64,000 nt of DNA. Source: Algoriphagus sp. AGSA1 (GTDB taxonomy: Bacteria > Bacteroidota > Bacteroidia > Cytophagales > Cyclobacteriaceae). The stretch's first letter is position 1. The number at the start of each line of letters is the position of its first letter. Of this stretch, positions 53,131 to 62,222 are shown one piece after another. The notes under the pieces were generated by a model. That model saw only the letters and a program-made list of their open reading frames with translations, was not told the DNA's origin and made no database searches. The translations under genes and the position numbers were made by a program. The stretch covers positions 124,001-188,000 of the forward strand of contig NZ_JAJUWR010000009.1 of the NCBI RefSeq assembly GCF_021390545.1, in the 5' to 3' direction.

Positions 53131-54591
53131 TTACATTTCCCATCCATCCCTGTACGTCCTTCCTACAAATTGGTTGGCTTCCTCAAAATTCGTGATAAGA
53201 AGTTTGTCCCCATCCCAAAGCAATTTCTTCCTGCCATAAAACTCAGGCTGGCCTTTGCTGTTTTCCCTGCGGAGCATGTAACTACGTATGGCAAGGTTAC
53301 CCATCAGCACGGTTTCGGTCATTGGGCCGGCATAGTCAAAGGAAGAAGTGAGCCCTTTATGTTCCGCACTTCCAAAACCTGCTTTACATGCATCAACCCA
53401 TTTTCTCTGGTGGCCGTATTCCGGTTCTATGTTTTCTTCTGTTTGTGGGCCAAATTCCTGTGTGCCGTCATTCAGGTACAGCTTAGGCATAAGCGGGGAT
53501 GAGTCGTTGATATTGGTAGCTATGATACCCTTGTCACCGATGATCAACACCCCATTGGCTCCGCCGCCGATTTCATGGTCTGCAGGGATAATGTCCGGGT
53601 GTGCGGGCTTGATTCCCCCGTCCATCCAGGTCATTTTGATAGGAGACTTGCTTTTGGCTGTTTCAGCAAAGTTGAGGGTGATGAAAGAGGAAGCAGGGCA
53701 ACCATCGGGGTGGTAATCAGGAGTCCACATGCCACTGTAAACGGAGCCTACGCTACATTCAGCATCTTTAGGATAGTGTAGCCCTAAAGTCCTGAAAGGA
53801 ATATCTATCAAATGACATCCCACATCCCCAAGGGCACCAGTTCCATAATTCCACCAGCCTCTCCAGCTGAAAGGGTGTAGCTCCGGTGTATAAGGGATCT
53901 CAGGAGCAGGGCCTAGCCATAGGTCCCAGTTCAAAGCATCTGGCTTTGCGCTGGGTTGAGGAGGGGGAAATGGGCCACCTTGAGGCCAAACCGGTCTGTT
54001 GGTCCAAACTTCTACTTTGGAGATTTTACCGATTTTATCCTCATCTATCCATTTCTGCACCAGTTTGAGGAGCTCATTCGAGCCACCTTGGTTTCCCATC
54101 TGGGTCACCACCTTTTGGCTTCGGGCCATCTCAGTCAGCATTCTTGCCTCTTTGATGTTATGAGTCATAGGCTTCTGTACATACACGTGCTTTCCTCGTT
54201 CCATGGCGTACTTTGCCGCCGGTCCATGTACGTGGTCTGGCGTGGAAATAGTGACAGCATCTATGTCTTTTTCCTTGTCCAGCATTTCGCGGAAGTCCGC
54301 ATATCTTTTGGCATCCGGAAACCGCTCTACAGAAGCTTTGGCAGAACCGGAAAAATCAACATCACATAGAGCCGCTACCCGTTCTCGTCCGTTCACAGAG
54401 GCATTCCTAATATCACTGGCACCTTTTCCCCCGGCTCCTATTGCTGCCAGATTTAGCTGATCGCTGGGAGCTATAAATCCCACTCCTCCCAGTACATTTC
54501 TGGGTACTATCATGAATGATGAGGCAATTGCTGCGTTTTTGATAAAATCTCTTCGGGTCTGTCCCTCAGAAATTTTCTTGCGGTTCTGCAT
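53131..54591 (-). CDS. Tat-exported Gfo/Idh/MocA family oxidoreductase
   Basis: A 486-residue dehydrogenase-like protein with a twin-arginine signal (TRRDFIKNAAIASSFM). The Rossmann region reads AAIGAGGKGASDIRN, the lysine motif is HVYVQKPMTHNI with Gln in place of the usual Glu of EKP, and a long C-terminal part contains GCHLIDIPFRTLGLHYP and PADHEIGGGANGVLIIGDKG. This exported subfamily is expanded in Bacteroidota and planctomycetes, and is thought to act on sugars outside the cytoplasm. It is monocistronic, with a terminator at 53072. Confidence 0.93.
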   Translation of the reverse strand: MQNRKKISEGQTRRDFIKNAAIASSFMIVPRNVLGGVGFIAPSDQLNLAAIGAGGKGASDIRNASVNGRERVAALCDVDFSGSAKASVERFPDAKRYADFREMLDKEKDIDAVTISTPDHVHGPAAKYAMERGKHVYVQKPMTHNIKEARMLTEMARSQKVVTQMGNQGGSNELLKLVQKWIDEDKIGKISKVEVWTNRPVWPQGGPFPPPQPSAKPDALNWDLWLGPAPEIPYTPELHPFSWRGWWNYGTGALGDVGCHLIDIPFRTLGLHYPKDAECSVGSVYSGMWTPDYHPDGCPASSFITLNFAETAKSKSPIKMTWMDGGIKPAHPDIIPADHEIGGGANGVLIIGDKGIIATNINDSSPLMPKLYLNDGTQEFGPQTEENIEPEYGHQRKWVDACKAGFGSAEHKGLTSSFDYAGPMTETVLMGNLAIRSYMLRRENSKGQPEFYGRKKLLWDGDKLLITNFEEANQFVGRTYRDGWEM

Positions 54592-55000
54592 GAGGTTATT
54601 AGTTTAAGGTCAATAAGTATTCTAAAAATAGGGATTTATTCTTTTGTAATTAGCCCCTTTGTCTGTAAACCTTGGATATAAGGGGATCAGCGGTAAACTC
54701 TGTAAATTCTTTAAATCTCTTTTCTTGAAAAGAAATGATTCAGCTTCCATGCTTTTTTGAAAAAAACAATCTGATAATTGAATAAACGGCTCCACGACGC
54801 CGCGCAATCGATGGTATAGTTGTTAAAACTCAATTTTTTGGTTTAAGTTTTATTTTATACTTTTTAGGTATCTCCATAGAAAATATCAAGAAATAGTAAA
54901 AAATCAGGATAAAGCAGGTAGCCATTGCAAAAAAAACCTGGTTTCTTTGAATATATATAAACGGAATAGCTTTGAAAAATACCAATTCAATCAGCCTAAA
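54592..55000. other. Intergenic region before the transhydrogenase operon
   Basis: 409 bases between divergent genes, very AT-rich from 54820 on. No repeat or convincing frame is seen. It should contain both promoters. Confidence 0.45.
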
Positions 55001-56125
55001 ATGAAAATAGGAGTTTTAAAAGAGACTAAGCAAGGAGAACAAAGAGTTGCTCTCAGCCCTGATGTAGTCAAGCAATTGATCAAAAAGGAGTTTACTGTCA
55101 CTGTGGAGAAAGATGCGGGGATAGGTTCCAATTTTTCGGATGAGGAATATAAATCATCAGGAGCTGAAATCGGAAATGCGCAAGAGGTGTTTTCTGCTGA
55201 TGTTCTATTGAAGGTTAATCTTTTTACCAAAGAAGAGATAGCCCAGATGAAGGAAGGCTGTGTATGTATATCTATTATGTATGCGTACAATCATCCAGAA
55301 ATCCTCGATGAACTGAACAAAAAATCTATAACTTCCTTTTCCATGGATGCGGTGCCGAGGATTTCCAGAGCCCAGAAAATGGACTGCTTGAGCTCCCAGG
55401 CCAATCTTGCCGGATATAAATCGGTGATTTTGGGTGCAAATTACCTTGAGAAAATCTTTCCACTGATGATGACTGCGTCAGGGACCATCACGCCTGCGAA
55501 AGTTTTGATTTTTGGCGCCGGGGTGGCCGGCCTGCAGGCCATCGCCACAGCCAAAAGGCTAGGGGCTGTAGTGGAGGTAAGCGATGTGCGTCCCGAAACA
55601 AAAGAGCAGGTGGAATCTTTGGGGGGAAGATTTTTGAGCGTGGAAGGTGCGGAAGACGTGAAGGTAGAGGGAGGATATGCTTCAGAGGTCTCAGAAGAGT
55701 TTTTGCAAAAGCAGAAAGAGCTTATTCAAAGTAAGATCAAAGACTCAGATCTGGTAATTACCACCGCATTGGTGATGGGGAAAAAATCTCCTATTCTGGT
55801 GACCGAGGAGATGGTGAAGAGTATGAAAAAAGGCTCGGTGATCGTGGATATGGCCGTGGAGTCTGGCGGAAACTGTGAAATTTCTGAAAAGGATAAAATC
55901 CTTAAAAAACACGGCGTGACTATCATCGGGGAGTCCAACCTTCCCTCACTACTGTCCACCAATGCCAGCCAGCTGTATGCGACCAACATCGCTACGTTGC
56001 TATTACACCTGGCCTCGAAAGACGGGTTGGCCCTGGATAGGGAAGAGGAGATCACCAAAGGTGTCCTGATCACCTATCAGGGGCAAGTGGTTCATGAATT
56101 CACCAATAAAATTTTAAATAAGTAA
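55001..56125 (+). CDS. pntAA: NAD(P) transhydrogenase subunit alpha, part 1 (NAD-binding)
   Basis: A 374-residue soluble domain-I protein of proton-translocating transhydrogenase. The start is set at 55001 (MKIGVLKETKQGEQRVALSPD), where family similarity begins; the frame is open 18 codons further upstream. The alanine-dehydrogenase-like fold shows the NAD motif GAGVAGLQAIATAKRLGAVV and the SVIVDMAVESGGNCE segment. It hydride-transfers between NADH and NADP with the downstream subunits. Gaps of 12 and -4 bases to the next genes show a tight operon. Confidence 0.95.
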   Translation: MKIGVLKETKQGEQRVALSPDVVKQLIKKEFTVTVEKDAGIGSNFSDEEYKSSGAEIGNAQEVFSADVLLKVNLFTKEEIAQMKEGCVCISIMYAYNHPEILDELNKKSITSFSMDAVPRISRAQKMDCLSSQANLAGYKSVILGANYLEKIFPLMMTASGTITPAKVLIFGAGVAGLQAIATAKRLGAVVEVSDVRPETKEQVESLGGRFLSVEGAEDVKVEGGYASEVSEEFLQKQKELIQSKIKDSDLVITTALVMGKKSPILVTEEMVKSMKKGSVIVDMAVESGGNCEISEKDKILKKHGVTIIGESNLPSLLSTNASQLYATNIATLLLHLASKDGLALDREEEITKGVLITYQGQVVHEFTNKILNK

Positions 56126-56137
56126 CCTTATCTAACT

Positions 56138-56425
56138 ATGAGCTCAGAAGCACTGATTATTCTGATTTATATACTTGTCCTGGCAAGTTTCCTGGGGTTT
56201 GAGCTGATTGCCAAAGTTCCCCCGACCTTACATACGCCTCTGATGTCCGGCTCCAACGCAATCTCCGGGATTACCATAGTAGGAGCATTGCTGGCCTGCA
56301 GCGAAATGGGTTATACCACCCTGAGTAAATGGCTGGGGATGGCGGCCTTAGTCCTGGCCACCATCAATGTAGTCGGCGGCTACACTGTCACAGATCGTAT
56401 GCTTAAAATGTTCAAGAAAAAATGA
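56138..56425 (+). CDS. pntAB: NAD(P) transhydrogenase subunit alpha, part 2 (membrane)
   Basis: A 95-residue protein with three membrane segments, equal to the membrane part of the alpha subunit split off as its own chain. The sequence LASFLGFELIAKVPPTLHTPLMSGSNAISGITIVGALL matches the PntAB family. It completes domain II with the downstream beta subunit. Its end overlaps the beta start by 4 bases. Confidence 0.95.
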   Translation: MSSEALIILIYILVLASFLGFELIAKVPPTLHTPLMSGSNAISGITIVGALLACSEMGYTTLSKWLGMAALVLATINVVGGYTVTDRMLKMFKKK

Positions 56426-57807
56426 GTTTAGCAATAGAATTAGCCTATTTGGTCGCCTCCATATTGTTTGTGCTGGGAATCAAAATGTTGAATAAAACCC
56501 AATCAGCCAGAAAGGGCAACCGCATTTCGGCATTGGGGATGTTTATAGCCATATTGGCCACCTTGGTTCAGATTGATGCCGTTTCCTTGGTAGAGATATT
56601 TGCCTGTGTTGTTTTGGGATCAGCTGTAGGTCTTTATTATGCCAATAAGGTGGAGATGACCAAAATGCCTGAAATGGTTGCCATTTTCAACGGATTTGGT
56701 GGGTTGGCCTCTTTCTCAGTGGCCTTGTCGGATTATTTCCTGCGTACGGAAGTGAATATGGAATCCATAGAACTGGTGACGGTGATCAGTATTATCGTAT
56801 CCGTATTTATAGGTGGTCTCACATTTACAGGATCCTTGATAGCCTATCTGAAACTCAATGGGAATATATCCGGCTCACCTATTACTTTCAAGGGACAGCA
56901 TCCGATCAACCTTATTCTGTTTTTAGGTTTTCTGGCAGCGGCGGTGTTTACTGTACTCGATCAGACAAACCCTATGCTGGTCGTGATCCTTATCGTAATA
57001 GCATTGCTTTTAGGAGTGTTGACAGTGATCCCTATCGGAGGTGCGGATATGCCCGTGGTGATCTCCCTGCTGAATTCCTACTCTGGTATGGCAGCCTGCG
57101 CCACTGGTTTTATCCTGAACAATAACGTACTGATTGTGGCAGGTTCACTGGTGGGAGCCTCAGGGATCATTCTTACCCAGATCATGTGTAAAGCTATGAA
57201 CCGTTCCCTGATCAATGTGTTGTTGGGCGGATTTGGACAGACCGTAGCCGAAGGAGGAGCAGACGGACCATCTATTACGGTGAAAGAAATAGGGGTGGAG
57301 GAGACCGCCATGCTTTTTGACGGGGTGTCATCCGTGATTGTGGTTCCGGGATATGGAATGGCAGTGGCGCAGGCCCAGCATGTGATCCGGGAGCTCATGG
57401 AGCAGTGCGAAAAGCGGAAAATCGACTTCAAGTTTGCCATCCATCCCGTAGCAGGAAGGATGCCGGGGCACATGAATGTGCTGCTTGCTGAAGCCAATAT
57501 CTCTTATGATAAACTGATAGAAATGGAGTCTATCAATGATGAATTCGCAAATACAGACCTGGTGCTGATCGTAGGGGCAAATGACGTGGTGAATCCTGCC
57601 GCCAGAAATAATCCGCAAAGCCCCATTTATGGTATGCCGATCCTAAATGCGGATAAAGCCAGGACGGTAATTGTCTCCAAACGAAGTATGGGAAAAGGAT
57701 ATGCCGGGGTGGAAAATGAATTGTTTGGCTATCCTAATTGTCTGATGCTTTTCGGTGATGCCAAACAGACGATTACCAAAGTGGTAACTGAAATGAAGGA
57801 GATGTAA
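56422..57807 (+). CDS. pntB: NAD(P) transhydrogenase subunit beta
   Basis: A 461-residue protein with about nine membrane helices (domain II) followed by a C-terminal NADP(H)-binding domain III. The visible motifs are GYGMAVAQAQHVIRELMEQC, HPVAGRMPGHMNVLLAEANI and GANDVVNPAARNNP. It couples NADPH formation from NADH to proton entry. The three genes use the split-alpha arrangement common outside enterobacteria. A strong terminator follows the stop. Confidence 0.96.
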   Translation: MSLAIELAYLVASILFVLGIKMLNKTQSARKGNRISALGMFIAILATLVQIDAVSLVEIFACVVLGSAVGLYYANKVEMTKMPEMVAIFNGFGGLASFSVALSDYFLRTEVNMESIELVTVISIIVSVFIGGLTFTGSLIAYLKLNGNISGSPITFKGQHPINLILFLGFLAAAVFTVLDQTNPMLVVILIVIALLLGVLTVIPIGGADMPVVISLLNSYSGMAACATGFILNNNVLIVAGSLVGASGIILTQIMCKAMNRSLINVLLGGFGQTVAEGGADGPSITVKEIGVEETAMLFDGVSSVIVVPGYGMAVAQAQHVIRELMEQCEKRKIDFKFAIHPVAGRMPGHMNVLLAEANISYDKLIEMESINDEFANTDLVLIVGANDVVNPAARNNPQSPIYGMPILNADKARTVIVSKRSMGKGYAGVENELFGYPNCLMLFGDAKQTITKVVTEMKEM

Positions 57808-57832
57808 ATCTGTAAAAGTATAGTCATCTAGC

Positions 57833-57870
57833 AAACCAGCGGTCTGAAATCCAGACCGCTGGTTTTTTTT
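57833..57870 (+). terminator. Rho-independent terminator of the pnt operon
   Basis: Perfect 14-bp stem AAACCAGCGGTCTG (57833-57846) with CAGACCGCTGGTTT (57852-57865), loop of 5, followed by more T residues. Confidence 0.9.
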
Positions 57871-57904
57871 GCCCCACCGGATCCCGCCCCGTGCTCTCTA
57901 CTAG

Positions 57905-58083
57905 GTAGGGCTTACTGAAAAAGTCTCAGGTATGCCAGGCCTGCCTGCCCTCCGGGAGGGGGCCTACCGGACAGGCAGGTTCAAGGCTGCTGAATGAAGA
58001 TGTATGCTTATACTTCGAATGAGGCCAACATAGAAGATGGTGTGCCTGAGACTAGCTAGAAAATCCCGATTTTGGGATTTTCT
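57905..58083. repeat. Decayed MITE-like element with truncated right end
   Basis: The left end GTAGGGCTTACTGAAAAA matches the ends of the elements at 18254 and 58121. GTCTCAGG (57923-57930) recurs inverted as CCTGAGAC (58045-58052), where the element stops short of a right-hand end. A nested hairpin pairs CCTGCCTG with CAGGCAGG (about 57940-57978). A second hairpin, AGAAAATCCC/GGGATTTTCT (58058-58083), follows. Confidence 0.55.
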
Positions 58084-58120
58084 GGTGCATGAACAAGGAC
58101 TTATAGTTGTTAAAAAGCTT

Positions 58121-58212
58121 GCGCTTGCTGAAAAACCGCTTGTATGAAAAATGGACTAAGCATTCAAAATGATAGGTTTTGGTCTAATATGGGCGTTTTT
58201 CAGCAGGTCCTA
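58121..58212. repeat. MITE-like element, copy 2 (about 92 bp)
   Basis: The left end GCTTGCTGAAAAACCGC and the right end (complement TTAGGACCTGCTGAAAAACG) are inverted repeats. The core keeps the ATGAAAAATGGACTAAGC and TTCAAAATGAT order seen in copy 1 at 18254-18347. Confidence 0.65.
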
Positions 58213-58328
58213 ACCTGAGTTCGATTAATAAAGAGTAGAATCATTGGGGTGATATAATGGATAGAACCAGTGTACTTGAATATGTGAATATCTGTAAAAA
58301 AACATTTTATTGTGTCACAGGCGATGAA

Positions 58329-58418
58329 AACCCGAAGGGTTGCAACTATTCATAACCCTCGGCAAAGCCGGGGGACTAGCAGAGAACAACAAACTTCACA
58401 GCCCCGGGAGGGGCAAAA
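58329..58418 (+). repeat. Solitary triple-hairpin module (array 6)
   Basis: Ha AACCC/GGGTT with loop GAA (58329-58341), 14-base linker ending CATAA, Hb CCCTCGGC/GCCGGGGG with loop AAA (58356-58374), 26-base spacer, Hc GCCCC/GGGGC with loop GGGA (58401-58414), then AAAAC. Stem sequences are unlike those of arrays 1-5, but order, spacing and loop type are the same. It lies 27 kb away from the nearest transposase copy. Confidence 0.8.
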
Positions 58419-58455
58419 CTAGGCTCGATTTCACAGTGTCTTGTGGAGCAAAAGA

Positions 58456-59517
58456 TCATTGCTCCAAGGTCAAAGCCACGTATTTTATTTTTTCTCTATT
58501 GTAGGTATAGGTCATGTGTACCGAACCATCTTGAGCCTGGATAATAGCCGGGTAGCTGAATTCTCCTTCAGGTTGATCTTCTAAAATATAAATTTCGTCC
58601 CAGTTTTCTCCATCAGTGGACATGAATAGTGAGAGCTTATTTCTTCCGTTTTTTATGGGGTTACAAAGCAATAGTTGCATTCCGTTTTTGAGAGTCACGG
58701 CATCTATTCCAGAATTATTATGGATCAAACCTGTGGATTCTACCTTAGTCCAGCTTTTTCCTCCATCAGAAGACCAAGTGCTGCCGATTACACCTTCCTG
58801 GGTTCGGGCAAGCATCTGTAGCTTACCGTCTGCGTAGGTCAAAATGGTAGGTTGGATAGCATGGAATTCACCGTTGTCGATTTCTGTTTTGTTCCAGTTT
58901 TGGATGTCCGCAGTAGTAGTTTCTACATGCATACTCCATATTCCGTTGGTTTCGAAGCTACTAGGGTGAAGTAGGGTGCCGTCCGCCAACAGTACCGCCT
59001 TGTTTTTGACAGGGCCTAGCATTCCGGGAGGAATCTGTACAGCTTCAGACCAGTTCATGCCCCCATCATCAGAGGTTTTGTACAGTCCCCACCATTCTCT
59101 TGGATTAGGGCCTTCTTTGTAGAAAAGTACGAGTTGTCCCTCAGGATTTCGGTAGAGCACGGGGTTCCAGGTAGGATTACGGAAGTCCTTGTTTTCCACT
59201 CCGTCAGCTACCATTTCCGGGACAGACCAATCGCCTTCCTCCAAAAGGGAGGTGTATATACTTACATCTGGATGTCGTTCATAGGTTCCCCCAAACCAAG
59301 AAGCAAGAATCCCACGGTCTGTTTCCACTAGTGTGGAGGCATGGCAGGAGGGAAATGGAGCTTCTTCGTAAATGAAACCGGATGTGAGGATTTTCACCTT
59401 TGGTTTCTCGTTTTTTGGTACAAAGCTGAATAAAGTCAGGAATAGCAATAGGGAATTCATAAGGATAAGCATCTGGTTTTGGTTTGAAAATATAAAGTAA
59501 TGAATTGGAAAAAACAC
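58456..59517 (-). CDS. Sialidase-like BNR-repeat protein
   Basis: A 353-residue exported protein (a signal peptide near residues 16-36 if an internal ATG is used). Asp-box motifs TSDDGGMNW, SSDGGKSW and STDGENW mark a six-bladed beta-propeller of the BNR/exo-alpha-sialidase type. An arginine triad typical of true sialidases cannot be confirmed by eye, and the SCHASTLVETDRGILASWFGG start is typical of a Bacteroidota subfamily of propeller hydrolases with unclear substrate. It likely acts on an extracellular glycan. Confidence 0.88.
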   Translation of the reverse strand: MFFPIHYFIFSNQNQMLILMNSLLLFLTLFSFVPKNEKPKVKILTSGFIYEEAPFPSCHASTLVETDRGILASWFGGTYERHPDVSIYTSLLEEGDWSVPEMVADGVENKDFRNPTWNPVLYRNPEGQLVLFYKEGPNPREWWGLYKTSDDGGMNWSEAVQIPPGMLGPVKNKAVLLADGTLLHPSSFETNGIWSMHVETTTADIQNWNKTEIDNGEFHAIQPTILTYADGKLQMLARTQEGVIGSTWSSDGGKSWTKVESTGLIHNNSGIDAVTLKNGMQLLLCNPIKNGRNKLSLFMSTDGENWDEIYILEDQPEGEFSYPAIIQAQDGSVHMTYTYNREKIKYVALTLEQ

Positions 59518-59671
59518 AGTATCCCGTGCTCTCCTGAATAGATTCCACTGGAGTTCTGCAAAATCTATAAAATGTTCCCAGTCCTCCTATGTTAGTTCGT
59601 GTTTGCCTTCTCGGATGTGATACCCTGCAAGATGCTGGATAATCGGAGGATCTAATTCCTCATTGTTGAAA

Positions 59672-61513
59672 TCAATTATAGTTTATCAAATTTGGTGCAG
59701 TCACAAAAATGTCGGATTTTCTGAACCTCAGATTTTTGCGAAAGCTAAAAGCAAACTTAGACTGTCCATCATCATCCGTTGGGATGAATGTGCCTTTGAT
59801 CTCCATGGTGCCAAAGACCAGGTTTTCATTTCTGATTCTCATGCCGAGACTAATGCCGGTGAAATTTTGGTATTTGTCTCCACAGGTCGAGCATTTCAAC
59901 TTGGCCCAGTAAAAGGAGGAAAAAGGGGCAATTCGGAAACCTATTAGCGACCATGGGGTAAATAAGCTGGATTCGAACCCTAAGGAAATCCTCTGGGTTG
60001 CATCTACTTCTTCTACTCGTAGTCCTGGAATCGTATTTCCCCGGATGGTGAGCCAGTCATTGGTGAGCCTGTTGAAAAGCTGGGTGTACAATAAGGTGCC
60101 TGAATTCCTGATTTTATACCTGCCCAGGGAGAATGCCTGGGAATAAAAAGTGCCTCCGGTCTGAATCACGACATCTTCTAGGCCATTACGGAGATATCCG
60201 GCGGCATTTATGAGGACTTCATAAAAACTGCCGCCTGTAAATGCGGCCTTATAATTTAAGTTGATGTCTCCATAGGGACGTTCGTATCCGGAGGTTTTGG
60301 TCATCCCCGCAGTAGCAGAAAGATTATAGCCTGATGGTATATCCTCAGTCCTGCCGAATCCATAGACATATTGAGTCTTAAAGAAGTCCTGCTCATACAT
60401 GGTGAATTCAGCCAAAATTCCCTGACTGTTGTAATAGCGGCTTTTGTCTAGGGCGTTTTCCTGTTCTGGCTGATCAATAAAGTATCCATCAAATACCCGT
60501 AGGGCTAGAAACTTGCGGCTACGATCCTGGACCGCCTTATCTGCCCCGAAATTATACCCGCCCCATAGGTTCAATACATTGTACTTGTAGTCCATAAAGA
60601 GAGAGTCAGGACGGGAATTTACGTTTTTGGACCAGTTATGGCTCCATCCGGCACCTCCGGCAAGTCTTGAATAAGGTGAGACCAGCGGTCTTTCCAAGCT
60701 GAATCCTGTAGCAAATTCCTCCTCCTCTCCCATACTGAGGCCTGAATTGATCTGGGTATAATAAATCAACAAATCAGCAAAACTACCCAAAATACTGCTT
60801 TTGGAATAGGCTACCGCAATGCCGGTTTTGGGACTTCTGTCCACATCAAAAAGTAAATCGAATTCGAAGCCCTGGGCACGTCCATCTACATTGGCGTCGT
60901 AAACCTTGAGAAGTGGGGCAGCAGGAAAGCTTCCTCCAAGGGATCCTCCTATACTGAAAATATCACGCGTCACTACAGTAAGGTCCACCGAATCTGTATC
61001 CAATACCGGGGTGACAATGATCCTGCTTTCCAGGATGAAATTCTGATCCCTCAGGTATCGCTCATTATCTCCTAATTTATATGGGTTTAACCGTTGATTT
61101 GGCTTGACAAAAAGGTGCTGCTGAATTGTCTTTTCCCGGGTGTTGGTATGAAGCTTATTGGCGAGATGCCCGATTTTCTGCACAATGGGCTTTTCTTCAC
61201 CATATATTGAAAATTCAAACCCTACCGTCTCCACATGGATACTCCTGATTATCCTGCCTTCAAAAGGAAGAAACTTCTCTTCTGCTTTTTCTGCCAATAC
61301 CGTATCTCTATTGGATCGGGTAATGAAATCCTTTCCTTTTTCCAGGGCCTGCTGAGCGATCGTTGTCGTGGAGGTATCATTCCCAGTCTGGGCAATGAGC
61401 TCCTCGCTTATACAGCTATGTACAAGTAGAACTAAAATCAATTTGATTGACCGTATAGCCACGTATTGAATAAAATCTTGAAAAGTATTAGACACCGTTT
61501 TTACAGACGGCAT
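59672..61513 (-). CDS. Omp85/BamA-like outer-membrane protein
   Basis: A 613-residue protein with an N-terminal hydrophobic segment (KLILVLLVHSCISEELIAQ) that could be a signal peptide with an internal Cys. Residues about 70-200 contain a POTRA-like segment (FEGRIIRSIHVETVGFEFSIYGEEKP... NERYLRDQNFILESRIIVTPV, then VDLTVVTRDIFSIG), and the rest to the C-terminus is beta-rich like a 16-stranded barrel (C-terminal FRKNLRFRKSDIFV). It resembles surface-antigen/BamA paralogues of Bacteroidota. The partner complex is unknown. Confidence 0.8.
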   Translation of the reverse strand: MPSVKTVSNTFQDFIQYVAIRSIKLILVLLVHSCISEELIAQTGNDTSTTTIAQQALEKGKDFITRSNRDTVLAEKAEEKFLPFEGRIIRSIHVETVGFEFSIYGEEKPIVQKIGHLANKLHTNTREKTIQQHLFVKPNQRLNPYKLGDNERYLRDQNFILESRIIVTPVLDTDSVDLTVVTRDIFSIGGSLGGSFPAAPLLKVYDANVDGRAQGFEFDLLFDVDRSPKTGIAVAYSKSSILGSFADLLIYYTQINSGLSMGEEEEFATGFSLERPLVSPYSRLAGGAGWSHNWSKNVNSRPDSLFMDYKYNVLNLWGGYNFGADKAVQDRSRKFLALRVFDGYFIDQPEQENALDKSRYYNSQGILAEFTMYEQDFFKTQYVYGFGRTEDIPSGYNLSATAGMTKTSGYERPYGDINLNYKAAFTGGSFYEVLINAAGYLRNGLEDVVIQTGGTFYSQAFSLGRYKIRNSGTLLYTQLFNRLTNDWLTIRGNTIPGLRVEEVDATQRISLGFESSLFTPWSLIGFRIAPFSSFYWAKLKCSTCGDKYQNFTGISLGMRIRNENLVFGTMEIKGTFIPTDDDGQSKFAFSFRKNLRFRKSDIFVTAPNLINYN

Positions 61514-62127
61514 GAGTTATTTGCTTCATCGCATTTTCTTTGCCACAATTGCAAATCCAGCAGGGGTTTGACTAAAAATATCTTTGAATCTTTTCGCGGA
61601 TTGATCATCCAGATGTTCTTATTCTTACTTGGAGGGTATGACAGTGTTGCACGGTGAAAAGGTGAAAAATTCAAGGTTTTGACTCTGGTATTGTTAAGAT
61701 GGTGTTGTTTATATATTAAGGTTATATAATTTTAAAGTTGTTTGATGTTATTGATAAGTTTACTCTTCTGTAAGAGTTTGGTTATAGTAAGTGGTATGGA
61801 TGTGTTAATCAAGGGTTAAATGGGGGCAAGAGCTTGTTGAAATTTAGTGTTATTGTTTTTCTCCAAATCGATTGGAGTAGCTGCGTGATATGTAAACACC
61901 ATAGTTTATGCAGCGGATTGATGGATTTGTGTGAATGAAATTTCAATGTTTTTTCTAGATAAGGAATTATTTTAAGGATTTGAAAATTAAGGTTTAGTGA
62001 GTTTTTTCTTCAGGAGTGAGAGATTGCGGATGTTTAGTTTTTAGGTTGGGAAAGCCTTAGAAAATCAAATTTTGTATTCATAATAGAATCCTAAAAATTC
62101 CTTAACAGCATTGCCTTTTATATAATT
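61514..62127. other. Long AT-rich intergenic region
   Basis: About 610 bases with no convincing frame or strong hairpin. It separates the Omp85-like gene from a large SusC operon start and probably carries regulation for both. Confidence 0.45.
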
Positions 62128-62135
62128 TACTTTTG
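62128..62135 (+). promoter_or_regulatory. Bacteroidota -7 promoter box for the second susC gene
   Basis: TACTTTTG matches TAnnTTTG, giving a leader of about 80 bases before the ATG at 62223. A -33 element at the usual spacing is not clear. Confidence 0.6.
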
Positions 62136-62222
62136 CGCTGAGATTGAATAAAATATTCTTCTGAAACTTGTTGATTGTCAATTATAATTTTATATTTCTT
62201 ATCTACCCAACGCTTAAATTTT

